From Pasteurellaceae bacterium Orientalotternb1 (GTDB taxonomy: Bacteria > Pseudomonadota > Gammaproteobacteria > Enterobacterales > Pasteurellaceae): a stretch of DNA of 64,000 nt. A program made the translations under genes and the position numbers. The notes beneath the pieces were generated by a model that was not told the origin of the DNA, did no database searches, and saw only the letters and a list, made by a program, of their open reading frames with translations. Positions 1 through 6,606 of this stretch are shown piece after piece. Location of the stretch: assembly GCA_011455275.1 (NCBI GenBank), contig CP015028.1, positions 1,276,911-1,340,910 on the forward strand. The letters run 5' to 3'. Each line of letters opens with the position of its first letter. Positions within the stretch are counted from its first letter, which is position 1.

Positions 1-723
1 GGGGATTTATTGCATTTTTGGTATATCAATCAATTAGAAATATCCATATTCTTTCGGAAAACAGAAACAACCCTAACAATAGGGGAGTACAAATTTGACA
101 ATGAAGAGTTTATATTTATTGAACAACCAAAATACTTTATAACAAGCGATTCAAAAATAGAAGTTATTGAAGGGGCAATATATGAAAATTTTGAAATAGA
201 CAACATATTCAATAAAATTTTATTTGATGATGGTTACATAACCTATACTGGAATTTGCAGCATTGTTCCAAGTGCTTTTAATTATGTTGAAATGGAAAAG
301 GAAATTATAGAAAAAGGAATTTGTGTAAACTTTGCGGGAAATCTAATTACGCCAAAGCATTCAGAATTAAAAACAAGATTGTCGTTTTTTATTCAATTTA
401 AAAATTTTGAAAAAGCTAGATATAGTTATTTGAATAAAGAAAATTTATATATTCTCAATGATCATTTAGATGATTTTATTTCAAATAGGAGTAATGAATT
501 GCAGAGTATTGCAAAAAAAGAAAAACAACCCACAACCAAAACGCTAAATTCTCAAGCCGAATTTATTCGCAATTTAATCACTATTCATTATGGCGAAAAG
601 GCGGCGAATAATATCCGAAACGAACTGGAAAACTCTCGAAGCCGTATATCTAGAGATTTTGACGAAAACGCCTTAAAAGCCCCGAGCGGTAAAACAGTTG
701 ATCGCTGGATAAATCAAATCTAA
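1..723 (+). CDS. Hypothetical protein of the satellite element, open at the left edge
   Basis: The reading frame is open from the first base of the window to a stop at 721-723, so the true start may lie outside; the first usable in-window start is a TTG at 10. The product (about 237 residues from there) is unrecognised. Its first two thirds are very AT-rich and dominated by Ile, Asn, Phe and Lys; the last 60 residues are more polar, with an Arg/Asn/Glu-rich helical stretch ending in GKTVDRWI. No signal peptide or membrane segment is obvious. It precedes a duplicated palindrome and an AlpA-like gene, so it probably belongs to the mobile element. The low GC of the N-terminal part suggests foreign origin. 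No function is assigned. Confidence 0.6.
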   Translation, partial: GDLLHFWYINQLEISIFFRKTETTLTIGEYKFDNEEFIFIEQPKYFITSDSKIEVIEGAIYENFEIDNIFNKILFDDGYITYTGICSIVPSAFNYVEMEKEIIEKGICVNFAGNLITPKHSELKTRLSFFIQFKNFEKARYSYLNKENLYILNDHLDDFISNRSNELQSIAKKEKQPTTKTLNSQAEFIRNLITIHYGEKAANNIRNELENSRSRISRDFDENALKAPSGKTVDRWINQI

Positions 724-730
724 CCCTTCT

Positions 731-772
731 CAATTTTCGGAATATTCCAACAATTTTCGGAATATTCCGAAA
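731..772. promoter_or_regulatory. Duplicated palindromic operator candidate
   Basis: An 18-bp sequence, CAATTTTCGGAATATTCC, occurs at 731-748 and again at 751-768, exactly 20 bp apart (two helical turns on the same face). Each copy contains the palindrome GGAATATTCC, and the second copy expands to a perfect 18-bp palindrome TTTCGGAATATTCCGAAA at 755-772. It lies between the first gene and the AlpA-like gene and looks like a tandem dimer-binding operator for a phage-type repressor. The bound protein is not identified. Confidence 0.55.
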
Positions 773-882
773 TCATTCGCCCCCTTTCCCCAAAATTCCC
801 CTTGCGAACTCAAGAACGCAACCGAGCGAATAGCAACCGTTGCGGACGTATAAAACTGAAATTTAACAGCAAGGGGAAACCG

Positions 883-1074
883 ATGGACGAAACACCAATC
901 AAACCGCAGCTTTTGAGCATTAAAGAATTGATTGCAATGCTCAATCTTTCCAAAACCACGATTTACGCTTTGCTAAAGCAAGGCAAATTTCCGCCGCCGT
1001 TTATGCAGGGTAGCCGTTGCACCCGTTGGAAAATGGCAGACGTTGAAAACTGGCTAGCACAAGGGGGCAAATAA
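883..1074 (+). CDS. AlpA-family helix-turn-helix regulator
   Basis: A 63-residue protein starting at the ATG at 883, which has an AAGGGG Shine-Dalgarno sequence about 7 nt upstream; an in-frame extension to 802 lacks such a signal. The core, LLSIKELIAMLNLSKTTIYA followed by KQGKFPPPFMQGSRCTRW, is the MerR-like winged helix-turn-helix of AlpA/excisionase-type regulators, ending in the usual WLAQGG-like tail. In P4-like elements such proteins control integrase expression or excision. The stop codon overlaps the start of the next gene (ATAATGG), indicating translational coupling. Confidence 0.85.
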   Translation: MDETPIKPQLLSIKELIAMLNLSKTTIYALLKQGKFPPPFMQGSRCTRWKMADVENWLAQGGK

Positions 1075-1436
1075 TGGCAGGACTTGAAATCAAATGCCCA
1101 TTTTGCGGGGGCAAATGCAACATAAGAACCAGCGAACGCCCAACGCTTTTAACCGTACAGGCACAAGTCTATTGCATAAATTGCGGCACGTTACGGGCGG
1201 ATTTTATCGGGCAGCTCACCAACGTTAAACGGGCGTTATTCCTAGATTGCCCCGAAGCAGAGCGTTGGAGCAAAACCGAGAAAGAGCAGATAGCCGAAGA
1301 CGGCAAAAAACCGCTCACCAACGAGGAGCGGGTAGCCCAATTCAAAGCGGGCAAAGACCAACCCGATCTATTTGCTGATAACACCATAATGACCCCGCAA
1401 GAGCGAGTAGCACGGCGGGAAGCCTTACGCAACTGA
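1074..1436 (+). CDS. Ogr/Delta-like zinc-finger protein
   Basis: A 120-residue protein starting at the ATG that overlaps the stop of the AlpA-like gene. The N-terminal 45 residues have the Ogr/Delta layout: CPFCGGKC, an RTSERPT segment, then YCINCGTLRADFIGQLT, giving Cys-x2-Cys and Cys-x2-Cys zinc ligands around the characteristic R-T-S. In P2/P4 phages, Ogr and Delta activate late promoters. The C-terminal half is charged, with two repeats of the form ERVAxxxA (ERVAQFKA and ERVARREA). The family assignment rests on the finger pattern; the tail is unlike classical Ogr (about 72 residues), so the biological role is inferred. Confidence 0.6.
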   Translation: MAGLEIKCPFCGGKCNIRTSERPTLLTVQAQVYCINCGTLRADFIGQLTNVKRALFLDCPEAERWSKTEKEQIAEDGKKPLTNEERVAQFKAGKDQPDLFADNTIMTPQERVARREALRN

Positions 1437-1509
1437 TGCACCTACGCCAATTCTACGCCATTCGCAGGGGCTAAACTCGAAAGCATTTGCGTAGAGACAC
1501 CATAAAAAA

Positions 1510-1541
1510 ACCGCTTGCAGATTGAGAGCCTTGCAAGCGGT
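1510..1541 (-). terminator. Hairpin built from inverted uptake-signal-like words
   Basis: ACCGCTTGCA (1510-1519) and TGCAAGCGGT (1532-1541) form a perfect 10-bp stem with a 12-nt loop. The flanking A-run at 1504-1510 supplies a U-tract only for transcripts read on the minus strand, where no gene is visible. Both arms differ from the exact Apl-type uptake signal by one base (GCAAGCGGT instead of ACAAGCGGT). Confidence 0.45.
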
Positions 1542-1678
1542 AGGATTGATGAAATTATTCACTCAAAAATAGGAATATAAGAAATGAAACCTAAATTATT
1601 TCACAAGCAGAAACAATCTACGCCAATTTCTGCTAAAATGCAACAAATTTCTAGATTGTTATTGACAACCCCAAACCG

Positions 1679-1782
1679 TTCGCCGTATGCTTCCCCCGCT
1701 TTCGCAAAATCGAAAGCCGAGTGTGGAAACTCGAATAGATACACGGCGAATAATAGCACGCTTTTAATCCGTGCTTTTTTTA
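1679..1782 (+). ncRNA. C4/CI-like antisense immunity RNA candidate
   Basis: The sequence folds as a three-way junction. The outer stem pairs TTCGCCGT (1679-1686) with ACGGCGAA (1743-1750). Hairpin 1 pairs GCTTTCG (1698-1704) with CGAAAGC (1711-1717). Hairpin 2 pairs CGAGT (1718-1722) with ACTCG (1729-1733). All stems are perfect. It is followed at once by a terminator hairpin and U-run. The position upstream of an Ash/Icd-like gene matches the C4 RNA of phage P1 and the CI RNA of P4, which are processed from the same-strand leader and pair with the downstream leader. Loop 1 (AAAATCG, 1706-1712) is complementary to 1812-1818 and loop 2 (GTGGAAA, 1723-1729) to 1889-1895. The RNA region also reads as open frame, in frame with the downstream gene. 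The 5' end is not resolved. Confidence 0.6.
1755..1781 (+). terminator. Rho-independent terminator after the structured RNA
   Basis: AGCACG (1755-1760) pairs perfectly with CGTGCT (1770-1775) across a 9-nt loop and is followed by a T-run to 1781. It lies five bases beyond the closing stem of the C4-like RNA and would release a short RNA before the Ash/Icd-like gene. Confidence 0.7.
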
Positions 1783-1836
1783 TTCGTTGCTCACGCACAC
1801 CTAAAGAACGCCGATTTTTGGCGTGTTCGCCTATGG

Positions 1837-1942
1837 TAGCGTGTAGCGGGCAAGGCTTAGCCCTTGACTGTGTTCCGTGTATCGCAGTTTTCCACCCCGT
1901 TGCACGCTATCGCCCTACATTGTGGAAAATGTTAGCGATAGC
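1837..1942 (+). promoter_or_regulatory. Leader with mutually exclusive RNA stems
   Basis: Two long pairings compete in this leader. Fold A pairs TAGCGTG (1837-1843) with CACGCTA (1903-1909) and encloses CAAGG/CCTTG and ACTGTG/CGCAGT hairpins, echoing the upstream three-way junction. Fold B pairs GCTATCGC (1906-1913) with GCGATAGC (1935-1942) and stacks ACATT (1917-1921) on AATGT (1928-1932). The folds share 1906-1909, so they cannot coexist. Fold B ends 19 nt before the GGAG ribosome-binding site of the next gene. This looks like a target region for antisense control; the direction of the switch is inferred. Confidence 0.5.
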
Positions 1943-1973
1943 CCCAATCAATTTTTACACGGAGCTATCAGCA

Positions 1974-2423
1974 ATGAAACAATTTGCCTACTCATTCCTA
2001 TGCGTAAATCGTAACGCAGACACCTACCAAGAAGAAGTCATCCGCATTATCGCCGACAGCGAGCAAAACGCCCGTTTTCAGCTTACCGCCGATTATCGTC
2101 TTGCCCTTGCCCGCCCGATTGCAAAAGTTTTACATAAACCGACCGCTTGCTCTGCTCAAACTCAAGCACAAGGGGGATTTATGCGTAATTCACTCAATTT
2201 TAATCATTGCAAAATCAAAAATATCAACATCGACCAATCAGAAAAAAAATACGAGATCAATGTGTTCGTATTGCACACTGGTACACGAGACAACGTCGAT
2301 GTTAAGCAGTATTTCAATCATAGCATAGCTGGAAATGTGGCTGGCTTAAAAGCAGAACTAAGTGCTTGTGAACAGGAGATCAGCCATAGAGCAGGAAATA
2401 AGAAAGGGGGCGAAAATGCGTAA
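1974..2423 (+). CDS. Ash/Icd-like (host cell division inhibitor-like) satellite protein
   Basis: I place the start at the ATG at 1974, which has GGAG eleven bases upstream and begins MKQFAYSFLCVNRNA. The N-terminal segment with RIIADSEQNARFQLTADYRL resembles the Icd-like/Ash proteins of P1/P4-type elements. The frame is open back to an ATG at 1584, and homologous entries are often annotated with that extension, but 1679-1942 is dominated by RNA stems, so the extension may not be translated. An internal in-frame ATG at 2181, preceded by AAGGGGGA, could start a second, shorter protein carrying the C-terminal MRNSLNFN portion. In P1, Icd inhibits division and couples translation of the antirepressor; a similar role here is inferred. 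Confidence 0.55.
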   Translation: MKQFAYSFLCVNRNADTYQEEVIRIIADSEQNARFQLTADYRLALARPIAKVLHKPTACSAQTQAQGGFMRNSLNFNHCKIKNINIDQSEKKYEINVFVLHTGTRDNVDVKQYFNHSIAGNVAGLKAELSACEQEISHRAGNKKGGENA

Positions 2424-2940
2424 TTCAGCCCTAAACGAGAAAATGCGAGTAGTCGATTTAGGCGTAGCCGTTTGCATTGATGCAATTATTCGCAACGCCG
2501 AAGCCCTATAAAATGACACCATTACCAGCGAGCGAGCAAGCCAATACAAAGCCCAAATTAGAAAAAATGCCCAAACTTACAAGCAAGCAATTGATGAGCT
2601 TTTAGGCGTGTTTGATGATGACAAGCAACGACAGACGGCAAACAAACCAGCCAATTTTGCCGATTTTTCGCAAAATCTAACCCGTTGTACAGCTTGTGGA
2701 ATTGCGGATAAAGAGACAGATGATGCAATGCAACAGTTAGCGATTGCAACCGAAGCAGCAATCAGTATTCCATTCATTATTCAGCAATTGATTGAAACCG
2801 TAGGTAATCAGCAAAAACTAGAAACTACCTTGTATGACTTTTCAGAAATGGCAACGGTTTATTTACAGCACGTCATCACCTAGAGGGAAGCATTGCAACA
2901 AGTGCTAATTTTGAAAGAGCAAGGGGGCAGTGATGAGTAG
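2416..2940 (+). pseudogene. Satellite gene broken by in-frame stop codons
   Basis: The ATG at 2416 has an AAAGGGGG ribosome-binding site and opens a frame beginning MRNSALNEKMRVVDLGVAV that hits TAA at 2509-2511 after 31 codons. The same frame then runs without interruption (NDTITSERASQYK, then LLGVFDDDKQRQ) to TAG at 2881-2883, and beyond it continues REALQQVLILKEQGG to TAG at 2938-2940, where it overlaps the next gene as the other gene pairs in this cluster do. The simplest reading is a single gene of about 174 codons with one clear nonsense codon, and perhaps two. The 2608-2883 part could survive as a truncated product. No function is recognised. Confidence 0.5.
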
Positions 2941-3256
2941 CTTACAAACGAAAGCGATTATCGAAGAGCTGAAAGGCTTTTTAGATGAATCACTAGCCCG
3001 CCATTTTAGCGAATTAAAAGAAAGCCTAGCCCCAAAAGAAGAGCTGGCATTTATTCGCCTATCTGAAGCGATGAAAATGCTAGGAGCAGGCAGAGCCACG
3101 TTTGACCGCTGGCAAAATCCAAAATCGGAGTATTACATTCCCGATTTTCCAAGAAAAATCAGAATGGGCGGATACGTTTTCTATGAAAGAAACGAAATTC
3201 AAGCCTTTATGCAAACAAGACTAGAACAACGGGAACAAGGGGGAGAACAATGCTAA
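2933..3256 (+). CDS. AlpA/excisionase-like DNA-binding protein
   Basis: About 107 residues from the ATG at 2933 (a GTG at 2930 is a weaker alternative), with AAGGGGGC directly upstream. A charged, probably helical N-terminal region (FLDESLARHFSELKESLAPK) precedes an AlpA-like winged-helix segment: FIRLSEAMKMLGAGRATFDR, then IPDFPRKIRMGGYVFYERNE. The family binds DNA to control integrase or excision. The extended N-terminus is unusual for AlpA and may mediate oligomerisation. It overlaps the next gene by 7 bp. Confidence 0.65.
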   Translation: MSSLQTKAIIEELKGFLDESLARHFSELKESLAPKEELAFIRLSEAMKMLGAGRATFDRWQNPKSEYYIPDFPRKIRMGGYVFYERNEIQAFMQTRLEQREQGGEQC

Positions 3257-3477
3257 CACACCGCATAAACTTACCAGACGGCACAGAGATCGAATTTTTT
3301 GCCAGCGATGAAGCCACTTTCCAGCAACAATTTGGCAATTTCAACCCGTTTGAACAGATGCAATCTTTCGCCGATTTTCAACGCTATCAGCAAGCTCACC
3401 GCAGAAAGCACCGAGCCAGCAAAACCAGCAAACAAGCGAAGAAACGGCAGAAATTAGCAAGACGTAAACACCGCTAA
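3250..3477 (+). CDS. Small hypothetical protein with a basic tail
   Basis: A 75-residue protein starting at the ATG that overlaps the stop region of the AlpA-like gene, with GGGGGAG just upstream. The first half is mixed and aromatic (FASDEATFQQQFGNF); the last 28 residues are almost entirely Lys, Arg, Ala, Gln and His, ending KKRQKLARRKHR, suggesting nucleic-acid binding. I do not recognise the family. It is probably translated together with its upstream neighbour and ends just before a hairpin. Confidence 0.55.
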   Translation: MLTHRINLPDGTEIEFFASDEATFQQQFGNFNPFEQMQSFADFQRYQQAHRRKHRASKTSKQAKKRQKLARRKHR

Positions 3478-3490
3478 CCACCCCAAAAAT

Positions 3491-3511
3491 ACGGGCGATT
3501 TTTTCGCCCGT
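3491..3511 (+). terminator. Terminator-like hairpin
   Basis: ACGGGCG (3491-3497) pairs with CGCCCGT (3505-3511), with an A plus T-run loop. It separates the small regulatory genes from the helicase gene. There is no U-tract after the stem, so it may be a weak terminator or an RNA-processing signal. Confidence 0.4.
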
Positions 3512-3546
3512 TCATCATAAATTTTGCAGAATTTAAGGATTGAGAG

Positions 3547-5436
3547 ATGAAAATCAAAGCACATAATTTAAGAACTTTGCTTAAACAAGACCCCGCACCA
3601 CAGCAGGAAGTGTTTATTTTGATGGGGGAAGATGTATGGGGATTTTACCGAGAAGATCGTAAAGACAGAAAAACAGATGGTTCAGGGCAAGGTTGGCGAT
3701 TATTTGCCGATATTGTGAAGGCAGGAAATCCGAATCGCTATCAAGATGCTCCGATTTTGATTGATGAAAATAATATTGGAAAGATTGCAAGCCTTGAAAT
3801 TTTACCGCAACGGCAGCAAGTGGCGAGCATTGTTGATACTGATGGCTTTTTTGGCGTAAAGCGAAGCGAAAATGGGATCACAATTCGACACAATCAGCAA
3901 ATTTTAACTGATATTTGCTTAAACCTTGCTAAAAATACCGCAGTAAATACGCTCACCTTACGGAATAATACGGGGGAATTACTGGAAGACCTAAGCGGAC
4001 ACGTTAGCCGTATTCGTAATGATGATGAGCTTGCCAAATTATCCGCAACACCTGAACAAATTGAACTTGATGGCGAGATGATGAAAAAACTCGCCCCAAA
4101 TGAACGGGCAGAATATTTTTATAAGTGGTATAACAAACCCCTAGCTTTTCATAGCCAACATAAAGAAATCTACATTTTCAACGGTAAATGCTGGAAAATT
4201 CTAGATGAAACACTGCTTTTTCGTGCGATTCGTGATTTTCATCAAGAGTATGGAGCAAACTATTATTCCGTTGATCGCATTAAAGCGATTCGTGATTGTT
4301 TAGCCGTTGATTTACCCCTTTTCGGAGAAACCAAAAATAATCTACTCGCATTTAATAATGGCGTATTGAATAAGAATACATTGGAGTTTTTGCCCCATAG
4401 TCAAGACTATTGGCTTACAGGCTTTAATCAGTGTGATTACTTGCAAATGGAAACACCAACACCGAATTTTGATAAATGGCTAGATTTTATCAGTTACGGA
4501 GATGAAGCCCGCAAGCGTTCATTCCTTGCAGGGCTATATATGATTTTGAATAACCGCAACGATTGGGAACTTACTCTTGAACTTATTGGCGAAGCAGGCG
4601 GCGGGAAGAGCGTTTATTTAGAAATCGGTAAGTTATTAAGCGGTGATGGTAATCATTGTGCTATGGAGCTGGAAATTCTAAAAGATGATAAAGCTAGAGA
4701 CGTCATCTTAAATAAAACTTTTTTATACTCTTCCGATCAAAGTAAATATGTTGGTGATGCGTCGATTGTGAAACAAATTTCTAGTGGCGAAGAAATCACT
4801 TTTAACCCGAAGAATAAAAAATCGTTTAATCAACGAGTACAGGCGATTATTGCAATTTGTTCTAACACGTTACCGATATATCGTAATGATGGGGGAGGAA
4901 TGGATAGACGGCGGGTAATTTTCCCGTTTAATCGAGCGGTAGATGAAAAAGATCGTGATATTAACTTAAAGCAGAACATCAAAAGCGAGTTAGGCGGGAT
5001 TATCCGTAAACTATATGATACTTTCCCAAATGCAAACGAAGCAAAATTAGCTCTCTTTAACCAAAAAAACAGTAAAGAAGCCTTGGAAATGAAGCGGAAG
5101 AACGATCATATTTTAGAATTTATTCAAGAATTTGAGCTATTGCCACAAGTAACGACTGAAGGCTTAGTGCTTGGCAGCAGTAAAAACGCACCAGCAACCA
5201 ATACCGATTTGATTTTTAACCGTTTGTATTGGATTTATTTACTCTTTTGTGAAGTACAAGGGCGAACAGATAAGCAAATTTTGAAGCCCGCCGATTTAGT
5301 CGATGAAATGACACAAGCATTCAAAACAGCAGGCTATAAAACCAGATTTCAAAGCCGAGTTTTAGGCAAAAGAGCGAATCACACCAACGTTGTTTTGAGA
5401 GATAAACAAGAAACGAAATTCAAGTGGCAGTTTTAG
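3547..5436 (+). CDS. P4/D5-family phage replicative helicase (primase-helicase family)
   Basis: A 629-residue protein. Residues about 180-300 look like the D5_N region (LLAFNNGVLN near 267-276). A superfamily 3 helicase core follows: Walker A GEAGGGKS (348-355), SSDQSKYVGDASIVKQ (395-410) as the Walker B/C region, SNTLP (439-443) and the DGGGMDRRR arginine motif (448-456), the hallmark of phage/plasmid P4-family proteins. The first 170 residues show no Cys-rich zinc motif or recognisable primase catalytic motif, so I call it a helicase with an uncharacterised N-terminus. In P4 the equivalent alpha protein also binds the origin iterons; an iteron array lies directly downstream. Confidence 0.88.
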   Translation: MKIKAHNLRTLLKQDPAPQQEVFILMGEDVWGFYREDRKDRKTDGSGQGWRLFADIVKAGNPNRYQDAPILIDENNIGKIASLEILPQRQQVASIVDTDGFFGVKRSENGITIRHNQQILTDICLNLAKNTAVNTLTLRNNTGELLEDLSGHVSRIRNDDELAKLSATPEQIELDGEMMKKLAPNERAEYFYKWYNKPLAFHSQHKEIYIFNGKCWKILDETLLFRAIRDFHQEYGANYYSVDRIKAIRDCLAVDLPLFGETKNNLLAFNNGVLNKNTLEFLPHSQDYWLTGFNQCDYLQMETPTPNFDKWLDFISYGDEARKRSFLAGLYMILNNRNDWELTLELIGEAGGGKSVYLEIGKLLSGDGNHCAMELEILKDDKARDVILNKTFLYSSDQSKYVGDASIVKQISSGEEITFNPKNKKSFNQRVQAIIAICSNTLPIYRNDGGGMDRRRVIFPFNRAVDEKDRDINLKQNIKSELGGIIRKLYDTFPNANEAKLALFNQKNSKEALEMKRKNDHILEFIQEFELLPQVTTEGLVLGSSKNAPATNTDLIFNRLYWIYLLFCEVQGRTDKQILKPADLVDEMTQAFKTAGYKTRFQSRVLGKRANHTNVVLRDKQETKFKWQF

Positions 5437-5449
5437 GAAAAATAGAAAG

Positions 5450-5482
5450 TCGTGTAATTTCAATGAGTTGCACGATTTTTTT
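5450..5482 (+). terminator. Terminator of the helicase gene
   Basis: TCGTGTAA (5450-5457) pairs with TTGCACGA (5468-5475) with one G-U pair and is followed by seven T residues. It lies 14 bp after the helicase stop codon. Confidence 0.7.
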
Positions 5483-5520
5483 ATTTCTTTATATGAAATT
5501 TGCCAGAATTGATTTTTTTG

Positions 5521-5818
5521 TTTCACTTTTTCACTTTTTCACCCTTTAATTAAATAACTATATGATATATAAGAAAAAATAGAGTTTTTAAAGGGTGAAT
5601 AAAAAGGTGAAAGGGTGAAAGAATGGGTGAAAAGGTGAAAGGGTGAAAGAGTAAAACTCTAAAAAATGCTATTTTTATATTTATAATCAAATGGTTATGT
5701 GATTTAGGGGTGAAAGGGGGTGAAAGACAAAACACTAAAATTACACGTTTCACCCTTTGAAATAATCTTATAAATCAGATGGTTATATATAAAAAGGGTG
5801 AAAGGGTGAAAAAGTGAA
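5521..5818. other. Iteron-rich putative replication origin
   Basis: This AT-rich stretch contains ten GGTGAA words on the + strand (5593 to about 5804) and two inverted TTCACC copies (5538 and 5749), mostly within AAAGGGTGAAA, plus degenerate TTTCACT and AGTGAAA copies at both ends. A second motif, TCANATRGTTAT, occurs three times: inverted at 5554-5565, direct at 5687-5698 and 5775-5786. P4 alpha protein recognises GGTGAACAG-type iterons in ori and crr; the shared GGTGAA core and the adjacent helicase gene make this the likely origin of the element. There is no gene between 5437 and 5922. Confidence 0.7.
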
Positions 5819-5922
5819 AGCGTTTTTATCGATCGGCTGGCAGATTTTTATTTTTCTATGACTAAATTGCTTGCGTTTTGTATTGAAAACATTACAATTC
5901 TAACAAGGCAACAGGGGGAGAA

Positions 5923-6252
5923 ATGTATATCATCGAACAAACGCCCATTTTCAAACAATGGCTAAAAAGCGTGAAAGACCCTATCGCCAAAATCTCAATG
6001 ATTAAACGCATTGAGCGGGCAGAAAATGGCAATTTTGGCGATCATAAACCGCTGAAAGGGGTGAGTGATATTTACGAAATGCGAATAGATACGGGCAAAG
6101 GTTATCGCATTTACTACGCACAAGCGGGCGAAATTATCTACTTACTGACCAACGGCGGAGATAAAACGACACAGCAAGCTGATATAGAGAAAGCAAAAGC
6201 AATATGGGCAGACTACCAACAACAAACCACAGCAAACGGGGGGCAACAATGA
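5923..6252 (+). CDS. RelE/ParE-type toxin (addiction-module killer, HI1419-like)
   Basis: A 109-residue protein with GGGGGAG before the ATG. It has the fold signature of the HigB/RelE-like killer family: FKQWLKSVKDPIAKISMIKR, GNFGDHKPLKGVSDIYEMRI, then GYRIYYAQAGEIIYLLTNGG. The basic and aromatic residues (KPLKGV, YEMRI, RIYY) are the conserved surface used for mRNA interference in the family. The stop overlaps the antitoxin start (ATGA), a toxin-first HigBA-like order. It probably stabilises the element. Confidence 0.85.
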   Translation: MYIIEQTPIFKQWLKSVKDPIAKISMIKRIERAENGNFGDHKPLKGVSDIYEMRIDTGKGYRIYYAQAGEIIYLLTNGGDKTTQQADIEKAKAIWADYQQQTTANGGQQ

Positions 6253-6566
6253 ATAAACCACTTTCAGCCGAAGAAAAAACCGAGCTAGGTATTACCCGCT
6301 TTGATGCGGCGGAATACTTAGACAGTGACGAATTGATCGCTTTATACCTTGCCGAAACCTTGAAAGACGGTACAGATGCGGAATTTATCCAAGCCTTGAA
6401 TACGGTTGCAAGAGCAAAGGGAATGAACGAAATCGCCAAAAAAGCGGGGATTGGCAGAGAAAGCCTATATCAAACCCTTTCAAGCAGTAAGCCAAGATTT
6501 GAAACGGTTCGCAAAATTTTAGATGCGATGAATATCGAGCTTATTCCAACCATTAAAACCGCATAG
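6249..6566 (+). CDS. HigA-like antitoxin (HI1420-like)
   Basis: A 105-residue protein starting at the ATG at 6249, overlapping the toxin stop by 4 bp; a longer in-frame extension lies inside the toxin gene and is unlikely. The N-terminus (ITRFDAAEYLDSDELIALYL) is the toxin-contacting part of this antidote family. The C-terminus is a Cro/CI-type helix-turn-helix (MNEIAKKAGIGRESLYQTLS), expected to bind the operon promoter. It is followed by a terminator. Confidence 0.85.
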   Translation: MNKPLSAEEKTELGITRFDAAEYLDSDELIALYLAETLKDGTDAEFIQALNTVARAKGMNEIAKKAGIGRESLYQTLSSSKPRFETVRKILDAMNIELIPTIKTA

Positions 6567-6584
6567 CAAGAAATACCACATACA

Positions 6585-6606
6585 GGGCGAACAATCGCCC
6601 TTTTTT
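6585..6606 (+). terminator. Terminator of the toxin-antitoxin operon
   Basis: GGGCGA (6585-6590) and TCGCCC (6595-6600) form a tight stem with a 4-nt loop followed by six T residues, 18 bp after the antitoxin stop. Confidence 0.85.

Noticed and set aside
1662-1691. Promoter TTGACA ... TATGCT for the C4-like RNA
   Set aside because: The -10 would overlap the outer stem and transcription would begin inside hairpin 1, destroying the fold. It could be a separate promoter, but not the one for this RNA.
5521-5818. CRISPR array suggested by repeated GGGTGAAAG words
   Set aside because: The repeats are only 6-10 bp, irregularly spaced, occur in both orientations and have no unique spacers. An origin with iterons fits better.
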